In this document: positions 26,226-38,557 of the stretch, piece after piece
Position numbering within the stretch: position 1 is the first letter of the stretch
Layout of the letters: each line of letters opens with the position of its first letter
Assembly: GCF_001922305.1 (NCBI RefSeq)
Contig: NZ_CP018839.1
Location: forward strand, 3,658,001 to 3,722,000
Length of the DNA stretch: 64,000 bases
Origin: Thauera chlorobenzoica
Lineage (GTDB): Bacteria > Pseudomonadota > Gammaproteobacteria > Burkholderiales > Rhodocyclaceae
Direction: 5' to 3'
The notes under the pieces: generated by a model
The model's input: the letters and a program-made list of their open reading frames with translations, nothing else
What the model was told of the DNA's origin: nothing
Database searches by the model: none
Made by a program: the position numbers and the translations under genes

Positions 26226-27422
26226 TCAAGATTCGCGGCGGATCACGATGGCGGTGGTGACCCCGCCGCCACCGCAGATCGACGCTACGCCCAGTTCGCC
26301 GTTCTCGCGCTGCAATATGTTGCCGAGCGTCATTAACAACCGTGCACCGGACATACCTGTCGGGTGGCTGAGAGCAATCGCCCCCCCGTATACGTTGACC
26401 TTGGCTCGGTCCCAGCGGAGCGCGCGCTCGTTCGCCAGCACCTGTGCAGCGAATGCCTCGTTGACCTCAATGAAGTCAATGTCGCTCAGCGTCATGCCTG
26501 CCTTTTTCAATACCATGGGAATCGCACGACCGGGCCCTTCGCCCATGTAGGCAGGCTCTACTGCAGTCTGCGCCGACGCCACCAGGGAAAACATGGGCGA
26601 GCGTCCCAGGGATTTGGCGATAGCGCGCGTGGTCAGCACGATTGCGCAAGCGCCATCGCCCATGCTGCAGGCGTTGCCTGCCGTCACGCTGCCATCCTTC
26701 TTGAAGACCGGTTTGAGCTTCGCCAAGCTCTCCAAGCAGGTGTCTGGCCGAATCGCCTCGTCAAGCGAAAGGGTCACTTCGTCCTGGGTTCGTGTTGCCG
26801 GCAACGTCACAGGAACAATCTCGCTCGCGGTGAACCCGCCTCGCTGCGCCTTGGCCGCTCCATCGTGCGAGGCGAGCGCAAACTCGTCCATTTCCTCGCG
26901 GGTGATGCCGTACTTGGACACAAGATTCTCCGCCGTCATGCCCATGCCACAGCCGCACAATGGATCGAACGTATCCGCCCAGCCGTCAAGCAGGGTCTTG
27001 TCACCGAGCTTGAACCCTTCCCAGCGCACGTTCTTCAGCAGGTACGGCATAGTGCTCATCGACTCCATGCCCCCGGCAACAATGAATCGAGCATTACCGC
27101 TGGCAAGCTCCTGGGCGGCGAGCATCACGGATTTCATGCCCGAGGGGCAGGCCATATTAACTGTGAAGGAAGGCGCTTCAACCGGGATGCCACCCTTCAC
27201 CGCCGCAGTGCGCGCAGGGTTGGGACCATTTCCCGCCTGCCGACAGTTGGCAAAGATCATCTGGTCGATCTGATCGCCGGGCAGTGCGGCACGCTCAAGA
27301 GCCGCCCTAATAGCGATCGCACCCAGCTCCCATACAGGAACTTCGCGCAAGCTGCCGCCAAAACTGCCAAGCGGTGTGCGAGCGACGCTGATTGCAACAA
27401 TATCGTTTTCGCTGGTCGTCAT
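26226..27422 (-). CDS. Acetyl-CoA acyltransferase (thiolase)
   Basis: Thiolytic cleavage of a 3-oxoacyl-CoA, presumably 3-oxopimeloyl-CoA or a methyl analogue, to acetyl-CoA and a shortened acyl-CoA. The 398-residue thiolase keeps its catalytic residues: nucleophilic Cys in NMACPSGMKSVMLA near residue 90, EVNEAFAAQV near residue 318, His in GGAIALSHPTGMSGAR near residue 350, and the second Cys in SICGGGG near residue 382. The ATG at 27422 lies inside the 3' end of the amidohydrolase gene, giving a 13-bp overlap. Confidence 0.92.
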   Translation of the reverse strand: MTTSENDIVAISVARTPLGSFGGSLREVPVWELGAIAIRAALERAALPGDQIDQMIFANCRQAGNGPNPARTAAVKGGIPVEAPSFTVNMACPSGMKSVMLAAQELASGNARFIVAGGMESMSTMPYLLKNVRWEGFKLGDKTLLDGWADTFDPLCGCGMGMTAENLVSKYGITREEMDEFALASHDGAAKAQRGGFTASEIVPVTLPATRTQDEVTLSLDEAIRPDTCLESLAKLKPVFKKDGSVTAGNACSMGDGACAIVLTTRAIAKSLGRSPMFSLVASAQTAVEPAYMGEGPGRAIPMVLKKAGMTLSDIDFIEVNEAFAAQVLANERALRWDRAKVNVYGGAIALSHPTGMSGARLLMTLGNILQRENGELGVASICGGGGVTTAIVIRRES

Positions 27423-27435
27423 TTCTGGTTTCCCG

Positions 27436-28278
27436 CTACAGCCCATACACGGCCGCAGCGTTCCCGTGCAGGATCTTCTGCGCCACCTTTTCGCTCAGGC
27501 CGAGTTCGTTCTTGATGCATGCAATGGACTCGCCATGCAGGACGGCCGGGTAATTCGTCCCGTAGATGACCTTGTTCTGCCCGCGGGTCTTCATGAACTG
27601 GATCAGGGTGGGCTCAAGATATTTTGGATAGTGTGCATCGATGCCTAGATAGACGTTCTCGTGCTTCCAAGCGAGCGAAATCATCTCCTCCGTCCAGGGC
27701 CATCCCGTATGGGCGCCGATCAGCTTCAGCTCGGGAAAATCAAGCGCGACGACATCCAAGTGGATCGGACGGCCCAGTTCATTAGGCATATGTTCAGCCG
27801 AATGGCCTACCTGCATGGACACAGGAATACCCAACTCAACGCATTTGGCGTACAAGGGGTAGTAGAGTCGATCATTTAGAGGAATGCCAAAACCATACGT
27901 GTGAATGTAAACGCCCTTGAACCCGAACTCCTTTACGGCCCGCTCTACCCTGCGCACGCTTTCCATTTTTTGCAGGGGATTGAACCCGCACAGGCCTACC
28001 AGGCGATCTGGATATTGACGGACTACAGCATGCACTTCTTCCTCAGTGATGTCCCAGACCATGGTCTTTTTCTGATAGGACATCATGCGGATCGCGGGGA
28101 TGAACGCCTTGTCGAGACCTGCCTCATCCATCATGGCAATGAACTCGCCGACAGACTTGCCCTGGATGCGCTCTTCCATCTTCCACCACTTGATGAGCCG
28201 TAGCATTTCCGGCTGTCCATACCACCACTTGTCGATGGCTTCCGGCGTAAACAGATTGCAGTGAAAATCGATTGCCAT
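27436..28278 (-). CDS. Amidohydrolase-2 (ACMSD-like TIM-barrel) family protein, altered metal site
   Basis: A 280-residue amidohydrolase-2 fold protein, first gene of the unit running to dch. GGAGG lies before the ATG at 28278. Family members use zinc held by HxH at the N-terminus, two further histidines and a C-terminal Asp in a G(S/T)DYP motif. Here the first motif reads DFHCN (HxC), later histidines are present (MQVGHSAEH near residue 165, GAHTGWPW near residue 195), and the last motif reads YGTNYP with Asn for Asp. A decarboxylase or C-C hydrolase role on a ring or ring-cleavage intermediate is possible, but two changed ligands leave metal dependence in doubt. I know of no function for it in the benzoyl-CoA pathway. 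Confidence 0.8.
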   Translation of the reverse strand: MAIDFHCNLFTPEAIDKWWYGQPEMLRLIKWWKMEERIQGKSVGEFIAMMDEAGLDKAFIPAIRMMSYQKKTMVWDITEEEVHAVVRQYPDRLVGLCGFNPLQKMESVRRVERAVKEFGFKGVYIHTYGFGIPLNDRLYYPLYAKCVELGIPVSMQVGHSAEHMPNELGRPIHLDVVALDFPELKLIGAHTGWPWTEEMISLAWKHENVYLGIDAHYPKYLEPTLIQFMKTRGQNKVIYGTNYPAVLHGESIACIKNELGLSEKVAQKILHGNAAAVYGL

Positions 28279-28739
28279 GTTTCCTCCTTTGGTAACCGCC
28301 AACAAATTTCGTTATCGCCGGACACGCCCGTCCGCTCGGCGGATCACTGTCTTCATGCATCAGTTCGCCTCCAGGACGACAAACGCACACGCACTCCGTG
28401 AACTCTTGACTTCACTCGTACTCTGGTACACACCTTCAAGCACCTAGTCGTCATGCCTCTCTGCCAACCGTGGCGGCAAGCCAATCTCAACTCGCGCAAG
28501 CCCAGAGATAAAGCGCACACCGCCAATGCCCTACGTTTTATACTATACAGCTGGTTTGTTTTGTCAACGCACTGTCCCGTATTTTTATTGCAACGCATAA
28601 CGGTGTGCTCAACCCCGTGTCGTCATCCGTCGGAGCTGCTCGTCATAGCGGGCTTGAGCTCGCTACGGCGGCCGGCCAAGGTCAGACTCCCTCCCCTTTA
28701 GACCACCATGAACGAATATAGGGACAACAAAGTTATATA
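28279..28739 (-). other. Intergenic region upstream of the amidohydrolase-led unit
   Basis: About 460 bp without a convincing gene. It holds the promoter/operator candidate at 28540-28567. The ~230-bp untranslated leader implied between that promoter and the ATG at 28278 shows no hairpin or riboswitch pattern I can name. Confidence 0.55.
28540..28567 (-). promoter_or_regulatory. Candidate promoter with MbdR-type operator (amidohydrolase-led unit)
   Basis: Minus strand: a perfect -35 TTGACA (28562-28567), 16-bp spacer and -10 TAGTAT (28540-28545). Overlapping the -10 and spacer is ATAC-N10-GTTT (28540-28557), 7 of 8 matches to ATAC-N10-GTAT. The 10 bases around the -35 (GCGTTGACAA) are identical to those of the reductase promoter at 33384, supporting a shared control scheme. 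Confidence 0.6.
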
Positions 28740-31863
<3,124 letters not shown>

Positions 31864-31880
31864 CTACCCCATTTCTCTGG

Positions 31881-33233
<1,353 letters not shown>

Positions 33234-33344
33234 TTACTTATTTAATGGAAACGCGCTGCGATAGCTTTCCACGTTCACTTCCGCCCTGATACCGTCAGAG
33301 CGTCGAGAGACGCATATCCCCGCAGCTCTTCAACCTCGACTAGC

Positions 33345-33389
33345 ATACTGACTGGCTAGTATTTCACAACAAGGTCTGGCTGTTGTCAA
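33345..33389 (-). promoter_or_regulatory. Reductase operon promoter with perfect ATAC-N10-GTAT operator
   Basis: Minus strand: -35 TTGACA (33384-33389), 17-bp spacer, -10 TGAAAT (33361-33366), then the palindrome ATACTAGCCAGTCAGTAT (33345-33362) overlapping the -10 edge and the probable start of transcription. The half-sites and spacing equal the operator I recall for MbdR, the TetR repressor of the 3-methylbenzoate cluster in Azoarcus sp. CIB. A repressor bound here would block initiation. The -35 lies only about 17 bp from the truncated end of an IS21-type fragment. Confidence 0.75.
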
Positions 33390-34126
33390 CGCCACTTTGC
33401 GGATGTCTTACCCTTTTCCCAACCACTGGCCACGTTGCAGAAGTCCGGATCGAAGAGGTAGTGCGAGCACATCGCATAAAAACGCGCATTGACCACCCGG
33501 CCCTTGCCCTTCTTGACCTTGTCGACCGCGGTTTTCATGTTGTCGTAGATCCCGCGCCGGGCAATGCCGCCGAGTGCCTTGAAACTCCTCGTGTGCGCAC
33601 CGAACAGCATCTCGTGGGCTTGACTCGGGTAGGCCACCAGCACGAACGCATGGCTCGCACACAGTTTCAGATGCGCCACCTGCAGCTTGCACCACACCCC
33701 ACCGATCACCAGCCGCTCCTCGCTCCAGTCGAACTGAAACGCCTCGCCCAGTTCGAACTTCAGCGGCACGAAAGCCCGCCCCGGGTCGTTCGTCCCCTTG
33801 CGGTGCCGCCAGTCGCGGTTGAAATCGGTCAGGATCGTGTAACCACCCTCGAAGCCTTGTGCCTTCAACTGCGCAAGCATCGCTTGGGCCGTCCGCCGCT
33901 CCCGTTTCGGGCGGCGGGCATCGGCTTCCAGCCAGCTCACCACCGTGGCATCGAAGGCCGTGAGTTTGCCCGGCGCCTTCGTGCGACGGTAACGGGGCGC
34001 CGCCGCATTGGCCTCCTCGAGCCACTTCCTCACCGTCGTGCGCGACAGCCCCGTGCGTCGCGCAATCTCCGAGCGGGACAGCCCGTCCCGGTAATGCATC
34101 CTTCTGACCTTGCCCAGCATTTCCAT
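33386..34126 (-). pseudogene. istA: IstA transposase, C-terminally truncated
   Basis: The N-terminal ~240 residues of an IS21-type transposase. It has a helix-turn-helix (GLSRSEIARRTGLSRTTVRKWLEEA near residue 15), the first catalytic region (FQFDWSEERLVIGG near residue 115) and HAFVLVAYPSQAHEMLFGAHTRSF. IstA is normally about twice this length; the reading continues only six foreign residues (TSAKWR) past the break near 33406. AGAGG precedes the ATG at 34126. Confidence 0.85.
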
Positions 34127-34239
34127 GGTGATCACCTCTGATCCTCTGCCGCAAAATGAGGCAGAGAGGTTAAACACCCTGGTCAGTTTTCAGCCGGAAT
34201 TCACCCCTCTACATGGACAGTTTTCGGCCGGCGCCAACA
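33406..34239 (-). mobile_element. IS21-type element, truncated (one end plus 5' part of istA)
   Basis: The retained end near 34239 starts TGTTGGCGCC and carries two related 19-20-bp terminal repeats (GCCGGCCGAAAACTGTCCA and TTCCGGCTGAAAACTGACCA on the minus strand), as IS21 ends do. The other side stops abruptly inside istA at about 33406, against the reductase promoter region. The helper gene istB and the second end are absent, so it cannot move by itself. Confidence 0.8.
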
Positions 34240-34432
34240 CGGCCTGCTGTACACGGTGGAAGAGTCGATTCGCGGCAAACCGCCCGAACTGCGCCGGGCG
34301 GAGCGGCAGGCGCGCGCCGGCCCCGTGCTGGTCGCGCTACGCGCCTGGCTCGACGCCCCCCTCAAGCAACTCTCGCAGAAATCGGCGCTGGCCGAGGCGA
34401 TCCGCTATGCGCTCGCCCGCTGGGAGTCGGAA
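34240..34432 (+). pseudogene. tnpC: IS66 transposase TnpC fragment, upstream piece
   Basis: Reads GLLYTVEESIRGKPPELRRA and LKQLSQKSALAEAIRYALARWES, the region just before the C-terminal IS66 domain. It has no start of its own, being cut by the IS21 end at 34239, and is interrupted after ARWES by the IS3-type element. Confidence 0.8.
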
Positions 34433-34457
34433 CAAGTCAAGATAGTTGTCGCCTGAT

Positions 34458-35549
34458 TCATGCGACCAAACGCCCTATGTCTTCAGCATGCGCATGCTCG
34501 CGAACGACGTCGTCGCGCTCCGGATTGAGCGTGACCGCGCCGACTGGCGTCCAGTCGCGTGTCCCACGGGACCAGCGAGCAGGGTTGCGCTCTCGGGCCT
34601 GGAGGTACGTCTGATGCCGTGCCGCCAGGATCGCGGTGTCCTCCCGCGCGTGTCGCTGCCCCGGCGTGACGTAGCGGATGCCGCTGTGGCGATGCTCGAA
34701 GTTGTACCAGCGCACGAAGTCGCGTCCCCAGAGGCGGGCGTCTTCAAGGGTGGCGAAGCCGCGCACCGGGAATTCGGGGCGGTACTTGGCCGTTTTGAAG
34801 AGCGACTCGACGAAGGCGTTGTCATCAGAAACACGAGGGCGTGAGTACGACGGCTTGACGCCCAGCCAATGCAGCATGGCGAGCACCGTGGTTGCCTTGA
34901 GCGTGCTGCCGTTGTCGCCGTGGAGCACGGGCTTGTCGGTCATCGCGTGGAGGCCTTCGGCCAGCGCGGTGCGCTTGAGCAGGCTCACCGCGTGGTCGGC
35001 GTCGTCGGCCTCATGGATCTCCCAGCCGACGATCTTGCGGCTGTAGAGGTCCTGGATCAGGTAGAGGTAGAACCAGCGTCCCTGCACCTGCGTCGGCAGG
35101 TAGGTCATGTCCCAGCACCAGACCTGGCCCGGCGCGGTGGCCACATGCGTAGTCGGCGTACGCGAGCGCTGAGGCGCCCGGGTGCGGCCCCGGTGACGGG
35201 TTTGCCCGTGGGCACGCAACACACGCTGGAAGCTCGACTCGCTGGCGATATAGACGCCTTCGTCAGCGAGCGTCGGCACGATCCGCGCCGGCGGCTGATC
35301 GGCGAAACGCGGCTCGTTGGCCACGGCCAGGACGCGGGCGCGCTCCGCCTCGGTGAGCGCATGCGCGGGCGTCGGGCGTTCGGCCAAGGGCCGGCGGTCG
35401 CCTACATGCAGGCCATCCTCGGCCTTCCAGCGTTGCAGGGTGCGAACGGTGATGCCGGCGACCTCGCACGCCGGGCGCAAGCGCGCACCCGCTGCGTGCG
35501 CGGTGTCGATGTGGTGGACCATCATTTGGCGATCTTCCAGGCCGATCAT
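34458..35549 (-). CDS. IS3-family transposase OrfB (DDE integrase domain)
   Basis: A 363-residue catalytic part. The three acidic residues lie in CWDMTYLPT near residue 150, LHGDNGSTLKA near residue 213 and SDDNAFVESLFKTAKYRPE near residue 245. The ATG at 35549 overlaps the orfA stop (ATGA). The same frame stays open upstream through the slippery site, so an OrfAB fusion can form by -1 frameshifting, the usual way this family makes active transposase. Confidence 0.9.
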   Translation of the reverse strand: MIGLEDRQMMVHHIDTAHAAGARLRPACEVAGITVRTLQRWKAEDGLHVGDRRPLAERPTPAHALTEAERARVLAVANEPRFADQPPARIVPTLADEGVYIASESSFQRVLRAHGQTRHRGRTRAPQRSRTPTTHVATAPGQVWCWDMTYLPTQVQGRWFYLYLIQDLYSRKIVGWEIHEADDADHAVSLLKRTALAEGLHAMTDKPVLHGDNGSTLKATTVLAMLHWLGVKPSYSRPRVSDDNAFVESLFKTAKYRPEFPVRGFATLEDARLWGRDFVRWYNFEHRHSGIRYVTPGQRHAREDTAILAARHQTYLQARERNPARWSRGTRDWTPVGAVTLNPERDDVVREHAHAEDIGRLVA

Positions 35550-36028
35550 GCGTCCTCGTCCTTGTCCTTCGGAAAGATCGCCTCGAGCTTTTTTGACAGC
35601 ACCAGCAGCGCGGCGGCTTCGGCCAGGGCCTTTTCCTTGCGGCGCAGGTCGCGCTCGAGTTCCTTGATGCGGCGCCGGTCGGCCTTCTTCTCGCGGTGGC
35701 TGATCCGCGCGGCGTCCTCGGGGTCGGCCAGCGCCTGCGTAGCCGCTGAGCGCCATTGCTCGAGCTCCTGCGGATACACCCCGTTCTCGCGGCACCAGGC
35801 GCTCTTGCTGGCCTCGTCCATCGCGGCGGTGACCAGCACCGCCTCGAATCGGGCCGGCGCTGTCCAAGCCCGCTCGCGAGCGGGCTTGGACAGCGCATCC
35901 GCGCGCCACCGCTCCAGCGTCGCCGTTGAAATGCTCAGTTCGCGGGAAACCGTCTCCACCGATGCGCTCTCCGGGGGCAACAACCGTGCTACCGCTTTGT
36001 CCTTGAATGCTTGTCCGTATCTGGCCAC
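35546..36028 (-). CDS. IS3-family transposase OrfA (HTH and leucine-zipper part)
   Basis: 160 residues with an N-terminal helix-turn-helix (SVETVSRELSISTATLERWRAD near residue 22), a second DNA-binding region (SAWCRENGVYPQELEQWRSA near residue 75) and a C-terminal coiled coil (KKADRRRIKELERDLRRKEKAL). The heptameric slippery motif A AAA AAG lies in frame at 35588-35594, 12 codons before the stop, in the position expected for programmed -1 frameshifting into orfB. Confidence 0.88.
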   Translation of the reverse strand: MARYGQAFKDKAVARLLPPESASVETVSRELSISTATLERWRADALSKPARERAWTAPARFEAVLVTAAMDEASKSAWCRENGVYPQELEQWRSAATQALADPEDAARISHREKKADRRRIKELERDLRRKEKALAEAAALLVLSKKLEAIFPKDKDEDA

Positions 36029-36094
36029 TTCGTTCTTCCGTTATCGCCCTCAGGTTTCAGATTCTATCGAGGCGACAACTATCTTGACCCAGAG

Positions 36095-36401
36095 GGGAGT
36101 CGCTCGTGCGCTACAGCACCGATGGGCGCATCGAGATCGACAACAACGCCGCCGAACGAGCGCTGCGCACGGTCGCCCTGGGGCGGAAGAATTTCCTCTT
36201 CTCGGGCTCGGATGCGGGGGCGAGCGCGCGGCGGCAATCTACAGCCTGATTGGCACGGCCAAGCTCAACGGCCTCGACCCCGAGGCCTACCTGCGTCATG
36301 TGATCGGGCGCATCGCCGAGCATCCGGTCAACCGTGTCGATGACTTGTTGCCGTGGAAGGTCGAACTGAAGGTGCTGGCTCCCGAACAGAACTCCGCCTG
36401 A
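36095..36401 (+). pseudogene. tnpC: IS66 transposase TnpC fragment, downstream piece, frameshifted
   Basis: Continues the fragment at 34240-34432: [37 protein letters not shown] in one frame, then [27 protein letters not shown] and VDDLLPWKVELK in another. The switch near 36215-36230 implies a one-base indel relative to a functional gene. So tnpC is broken three ways: 5' deletion, IS3 insertion and frameshift. Confidence 0.8.
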
Positions 36402-36658
36402 TGAAGCAGTCCGCCGCCGACCCGCTGGCAATGCTGAAGAACGTGGATTGGTTGATCTCGAATGGTGGCGAGATCACGCTCGGCGCGTTCGGTCCGGTCG
36501 AGTGTGCCGCCTCCGCGAGTGACGAGAGTGATTACCTGGCGATGCTACAGCGCCGCGACGGGGAATCCCTCTACCAGCTTCTGACCCGCCTAGATGCCGC
36601 CATCGCCCGTACATGGGGCGCGGGCGAGTTCACCGACGAGATCAACCCGGACTGCTGA
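36401..36658 (+). CDS. Small IS66-associated accessory protein
   Basis: 85 residues starting at an ATG that overlaps the tnpC stop by one base. Reads MLKNVDWLISNGGEITLGAF and ESLYQLLTRLDAAIARTWGAGEF. Short genes at this position are found in some IS66-type elements; the function is unknown. It lies between the dead transposase and the right end of the IS, so it is probably not relevant to host functions. Confidence 0.7.
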   Translation: MKQSAADPLAMLKNVDWLISNGGEITLGAFGPVECAASASDESDYLAMLQRRDGESLYQLLTRLDAAIARTWGAGEFTDEINPDC

Positions 36659-36803
36659 AACTCAAGCAAGACGGCGCTCGTCGGACGCTTACGATATAAC
36701 GACATAGCCTTTACCCACCACGACGGTGTGAATTCGTATTACTCCCTTAAAATGCTCTCGCCAAAAATGTTCAGAATGCAGCGTTCTCATTTAAAATTGC
36801 AAA

Positions 36804-36824
36804 CCCCTCTGAAGTGACGAGGGG
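36804..36824 (+). promoter_or_regulatory. Inverted repeat upstream of the TetR-type regulator gene
   Basis: CCCCTC-N9-GAGGGG about 30 bp before the regulator start codon. It could be a hairpin or an operator for autoregulation. It does not match the ATAC-N10-GTAT pattern of the target promoters. Confidence 0.3.
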
Positions 36825-36852
36825 CAACTCCATTGGAACATCTCCAGACATC

Positions 36853-37166
36853 ATGAGAAAGCTGAACAAGAAGGAAGAGCAGAGGAAGGCCAGCACCGAG
36901 AATATACTCACCTGCGCGCTCGATCTTTTCGTCAAAAATGGCTACCGTGCGACGACGATCGACATGATCGCAGCAAGAGCAGGACTGACCAAGGGCGCGA
37001 TCTACTTCTACTTCAAGACCAAAGACGCAATCATGCTGATGCTCCTTGGGGAGGCAGAAAAGTACATTGTTGATCCGATCGAGGAGTACATGGCGAACGA
37101 AGGGCCGCACGCTGACGCCAAACTGGTGAAATTCATCAATACGCAAGCACTCCTCGGGGTGACTAA
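36853..37166 (+). pseudogene. mbdR: TetR-family regulator (MbdR-like), N-terminal part of IS-split gene
   Basis: The DNA-binding half of a TetR-type repressor. It has the canonical helix-turn-helix: ILTCALDLFVKNGYRATTIDMIAARAGLTKGAIYFYFKTKDAIM spans residues ~18-61, with recognition-helix signature KGAIYFYF. The frame breaks after T-N at the IS5-type insertion; the extra codons before the stop (RMLI) are IS sequence. Joined to 38558-38906 with one CTAA copy it gives an unbroken 220-residue protein of normal TetR size. The location beside an operon with MbdR-type operators makes it the likely repressor, with an aromatic acyl-CoA as probable inducer (inference). Confidence 0.9.
37163..37166. 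repeat. Target-site duplication CTAA, copy 1 (IS5-type element)
   Basis: CTAA directly before the left inverted repeat, repeated at 38554-38557. It fits the YTAR target preference and 4-bp duplication of IS5-group elements. Confidence 0.85.
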
Positions 37167-38553
37167 CAGGATGTTGATTTAATAGGTTTTCCAGCATCCA
37201 TGCGGGTTGTGAGGCTGATATAATTACATCTGCATTAAGAAACTGATTATTCTCATGCGCGGCATCGACCATAAACAGAACGCCCTGTTCAGCTACGTCA
37301 ATATCGAAGACCGCATTGACCGGGATCATCCGTTGCGCCGGATCAAAACGCTGGCCGATATGGTTCTGCGCACGATGTCGCCGCAATTCGATGCGTTGTA
37401 TGCCGATGGTGGCCGCCCGTCGATTGCACCGGAACGCTTGTTGCGGGCGTCGCTGTTGCAATGTCTGTTTTCGATTCGCTCGGAGCGTGCGCTGGTCGAG
37501 CATATCGATTTCAACATGATGTTCCGGTGGTTCGTCGGCATGACGCTGGACGAGCCGGTCTGGGATCACTCGACGTTCAGCGCCAATCGCGAGCGGCTCC
37601 TCAAGGAGAGCGTGATGCGCGAGTTCTTCGGTGGCGTGGTGGCGATCGCCGAATGGGCCGAGCTGGTGTCGGACGAGCATTTCAGTGTCGACGGCTCGCT
37701 GTTGCGGGCGTGGGCCTCGCACAAGAGCATGATGGCCCGGGACGGCTCCGACGAGCCGCCCGGACCGGATCAGGGACGCAACCCCGAGGTGGACTTTCGC
37801 GGCAAGAAGCGCTCGAACAAGACGCACGTCTCGCGCACCGACCCGCAGGCCCTGCTCGCCAGCAAGGGCGGCGGCGTGGCGTACCTGAGCTACACCACGC
37901 ATGCGTTGGCCGAGAATCGTCACGGTCTGATCGTCGATGTCCACACTACGACCGCCACCGGAACCGCTGAGCGTGAGGCGGCGTTGGTGATGGCCAGGCG
38001 CAGCATCAAGCCCGGCAATTCGGCGCACAAGCCGACGCTGGCGGCCGACCGGGGGTACGACACCGCCGAGTTCATCGCCGCGCTCGAGCCGCTGGGCATT
38101 GCCCCGCATGTCGCGGCCAAGGTCAAGGGCAGCGCCGTGCCCAATGAGGTGAAGTCGTCCCCCGGTTACGCGGTCAGCCTGCGCCGACGCAAGATGATCG
38201 AAGAGGCCTTTGGCTGGGCGAAGGATATCGGCACGCTGCGCCATGCGATGGCGCGTGGGCTGGATCGAATCCGTGCGCATGCGTTGCTCAATTTCTCGGC
38301 TTATAACCTGACGAGATTGGGCAATCTGCTGGCGCCGTAATTCGCGGGCGCCCTGGCGCCCTGCGGATGGGAAACGTTGTAGTCGAAAAACCATGTCTTT
38401 GCGGCGACAGGAGCGCTGCTGATTTGCGGTAGCACAATCGACGGAAAAGTCAGCTTGAATCGGCATGATCACGGGGAAAGCGGGCGATTTTCAAAGTCGA
38501 TTTTTCCCCGGGGACTGGAAACCGAAGGTGAACCCGAGATTTTCAACACCCTG
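37167..38553 (+). mobile_element. IS5-type insertion sequence, complete, inside the TetR regulator gene
   Basis: 1387 bp between CTAA repeats. The ends are imperfect inverted repeats: CAGGATGTTGA on the left against CAGGGTGTTGA on the right (reverse strand). It contains a single full-length transposase in the same direction as the regulator gene. An outward promoter driving the regulator 3' piece cannot be excluded, but that piece lacks the DNA-binding domain. Confidence 0.9.
37255..38340 (+). CDS. IS5/IS1182-type transposase
   Basis: A 361-residue DDE transposase with the N-terminal DUF772-type domain (YVNIEDRIDRDHPLRRIKTLADMVL near residue 14, RPSIAPERLLRASLLQCLFSIRSERALVEHI near residue 55, VWDHSTFSANRERL). 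The catalytic domain segments are FSVDGSLLRAWASHKSM near residue 143, TLAADRGYDTAEFIAAL near residue 260 and RRRKMIEEAFGWAKDIGTLRHAM near residue 308. It is intact and probably active. Confidence 0.92.
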   Translation: MRGIDHKQNALFSYVNIEDRIDRDHPLRRIKTLADMVLRTMSPQFDALYADGGRPSIAPERLLRASLLQCLFSIRSERALVEHIDFNMMFRWFVGMTLDEPVWDHSTFSANRERLLKESVMREFFGGVVAIAEWAELVSDEHFSVDGSLLRAWASHKSMMARDGSDEPPGPDQGRNPEVDFRGKKRSNKTHVSRTDPQALLASKGGGVAYLSYTTHALAENRHGLIVDVHTTTATGTAEREAALVMARRSIKPGNSAHKPTLAADRGYDTAEFIAALEPLGIAPHVAAKVKGSAVPNEVKSSPGYAVSLRRRKMIEEAFGWAKDIGTLRHAMARGLDRIRAHALLNFSAYNLTRLGNLLAP

Positions 38554-38557
38554 CTAA
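38554..38557. repeat. Target-site duplication CTAA, copy 2 (IS5-type element)
   Basis: Matches 37163-37166. The reading frame of the regulator continues from here. Confidence 0.85.

Larger units (their letters stand above)
34433..36091 (-). mobile_element. IS3-family element, apparently complete
   Basis: Terminal inverted repeats GTCAAGATAGTTGTCGCCT at 34436-34454 and, inverted, at 36070-36088 are identical over 19 bp. Exact outer ends are uncertain by a few bases; GGGAGTCG occurs on both sides and may include the target duplication. It carries overlapping orfA and orfB in the minus direction and interrupts the IS66 tnpC. Confidence 0.85.
34240..36692 (+). mobile_element. IS66-type element, 5'-deleted and interrupted by an IS3-type element
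   Basis: The remaining IS66 sequence consists of the 3' part of tnpC (34240-34432 and about 36095-36398), a small accessory gene and the right end (GTAAGCGTCCGACGAGCGCC on the reverse strand, outer end at 36692). Its left part is missing where it meets the IS21 end at 34239. An IS3-type element is inserted in tnpC. Confidence 0.8.
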
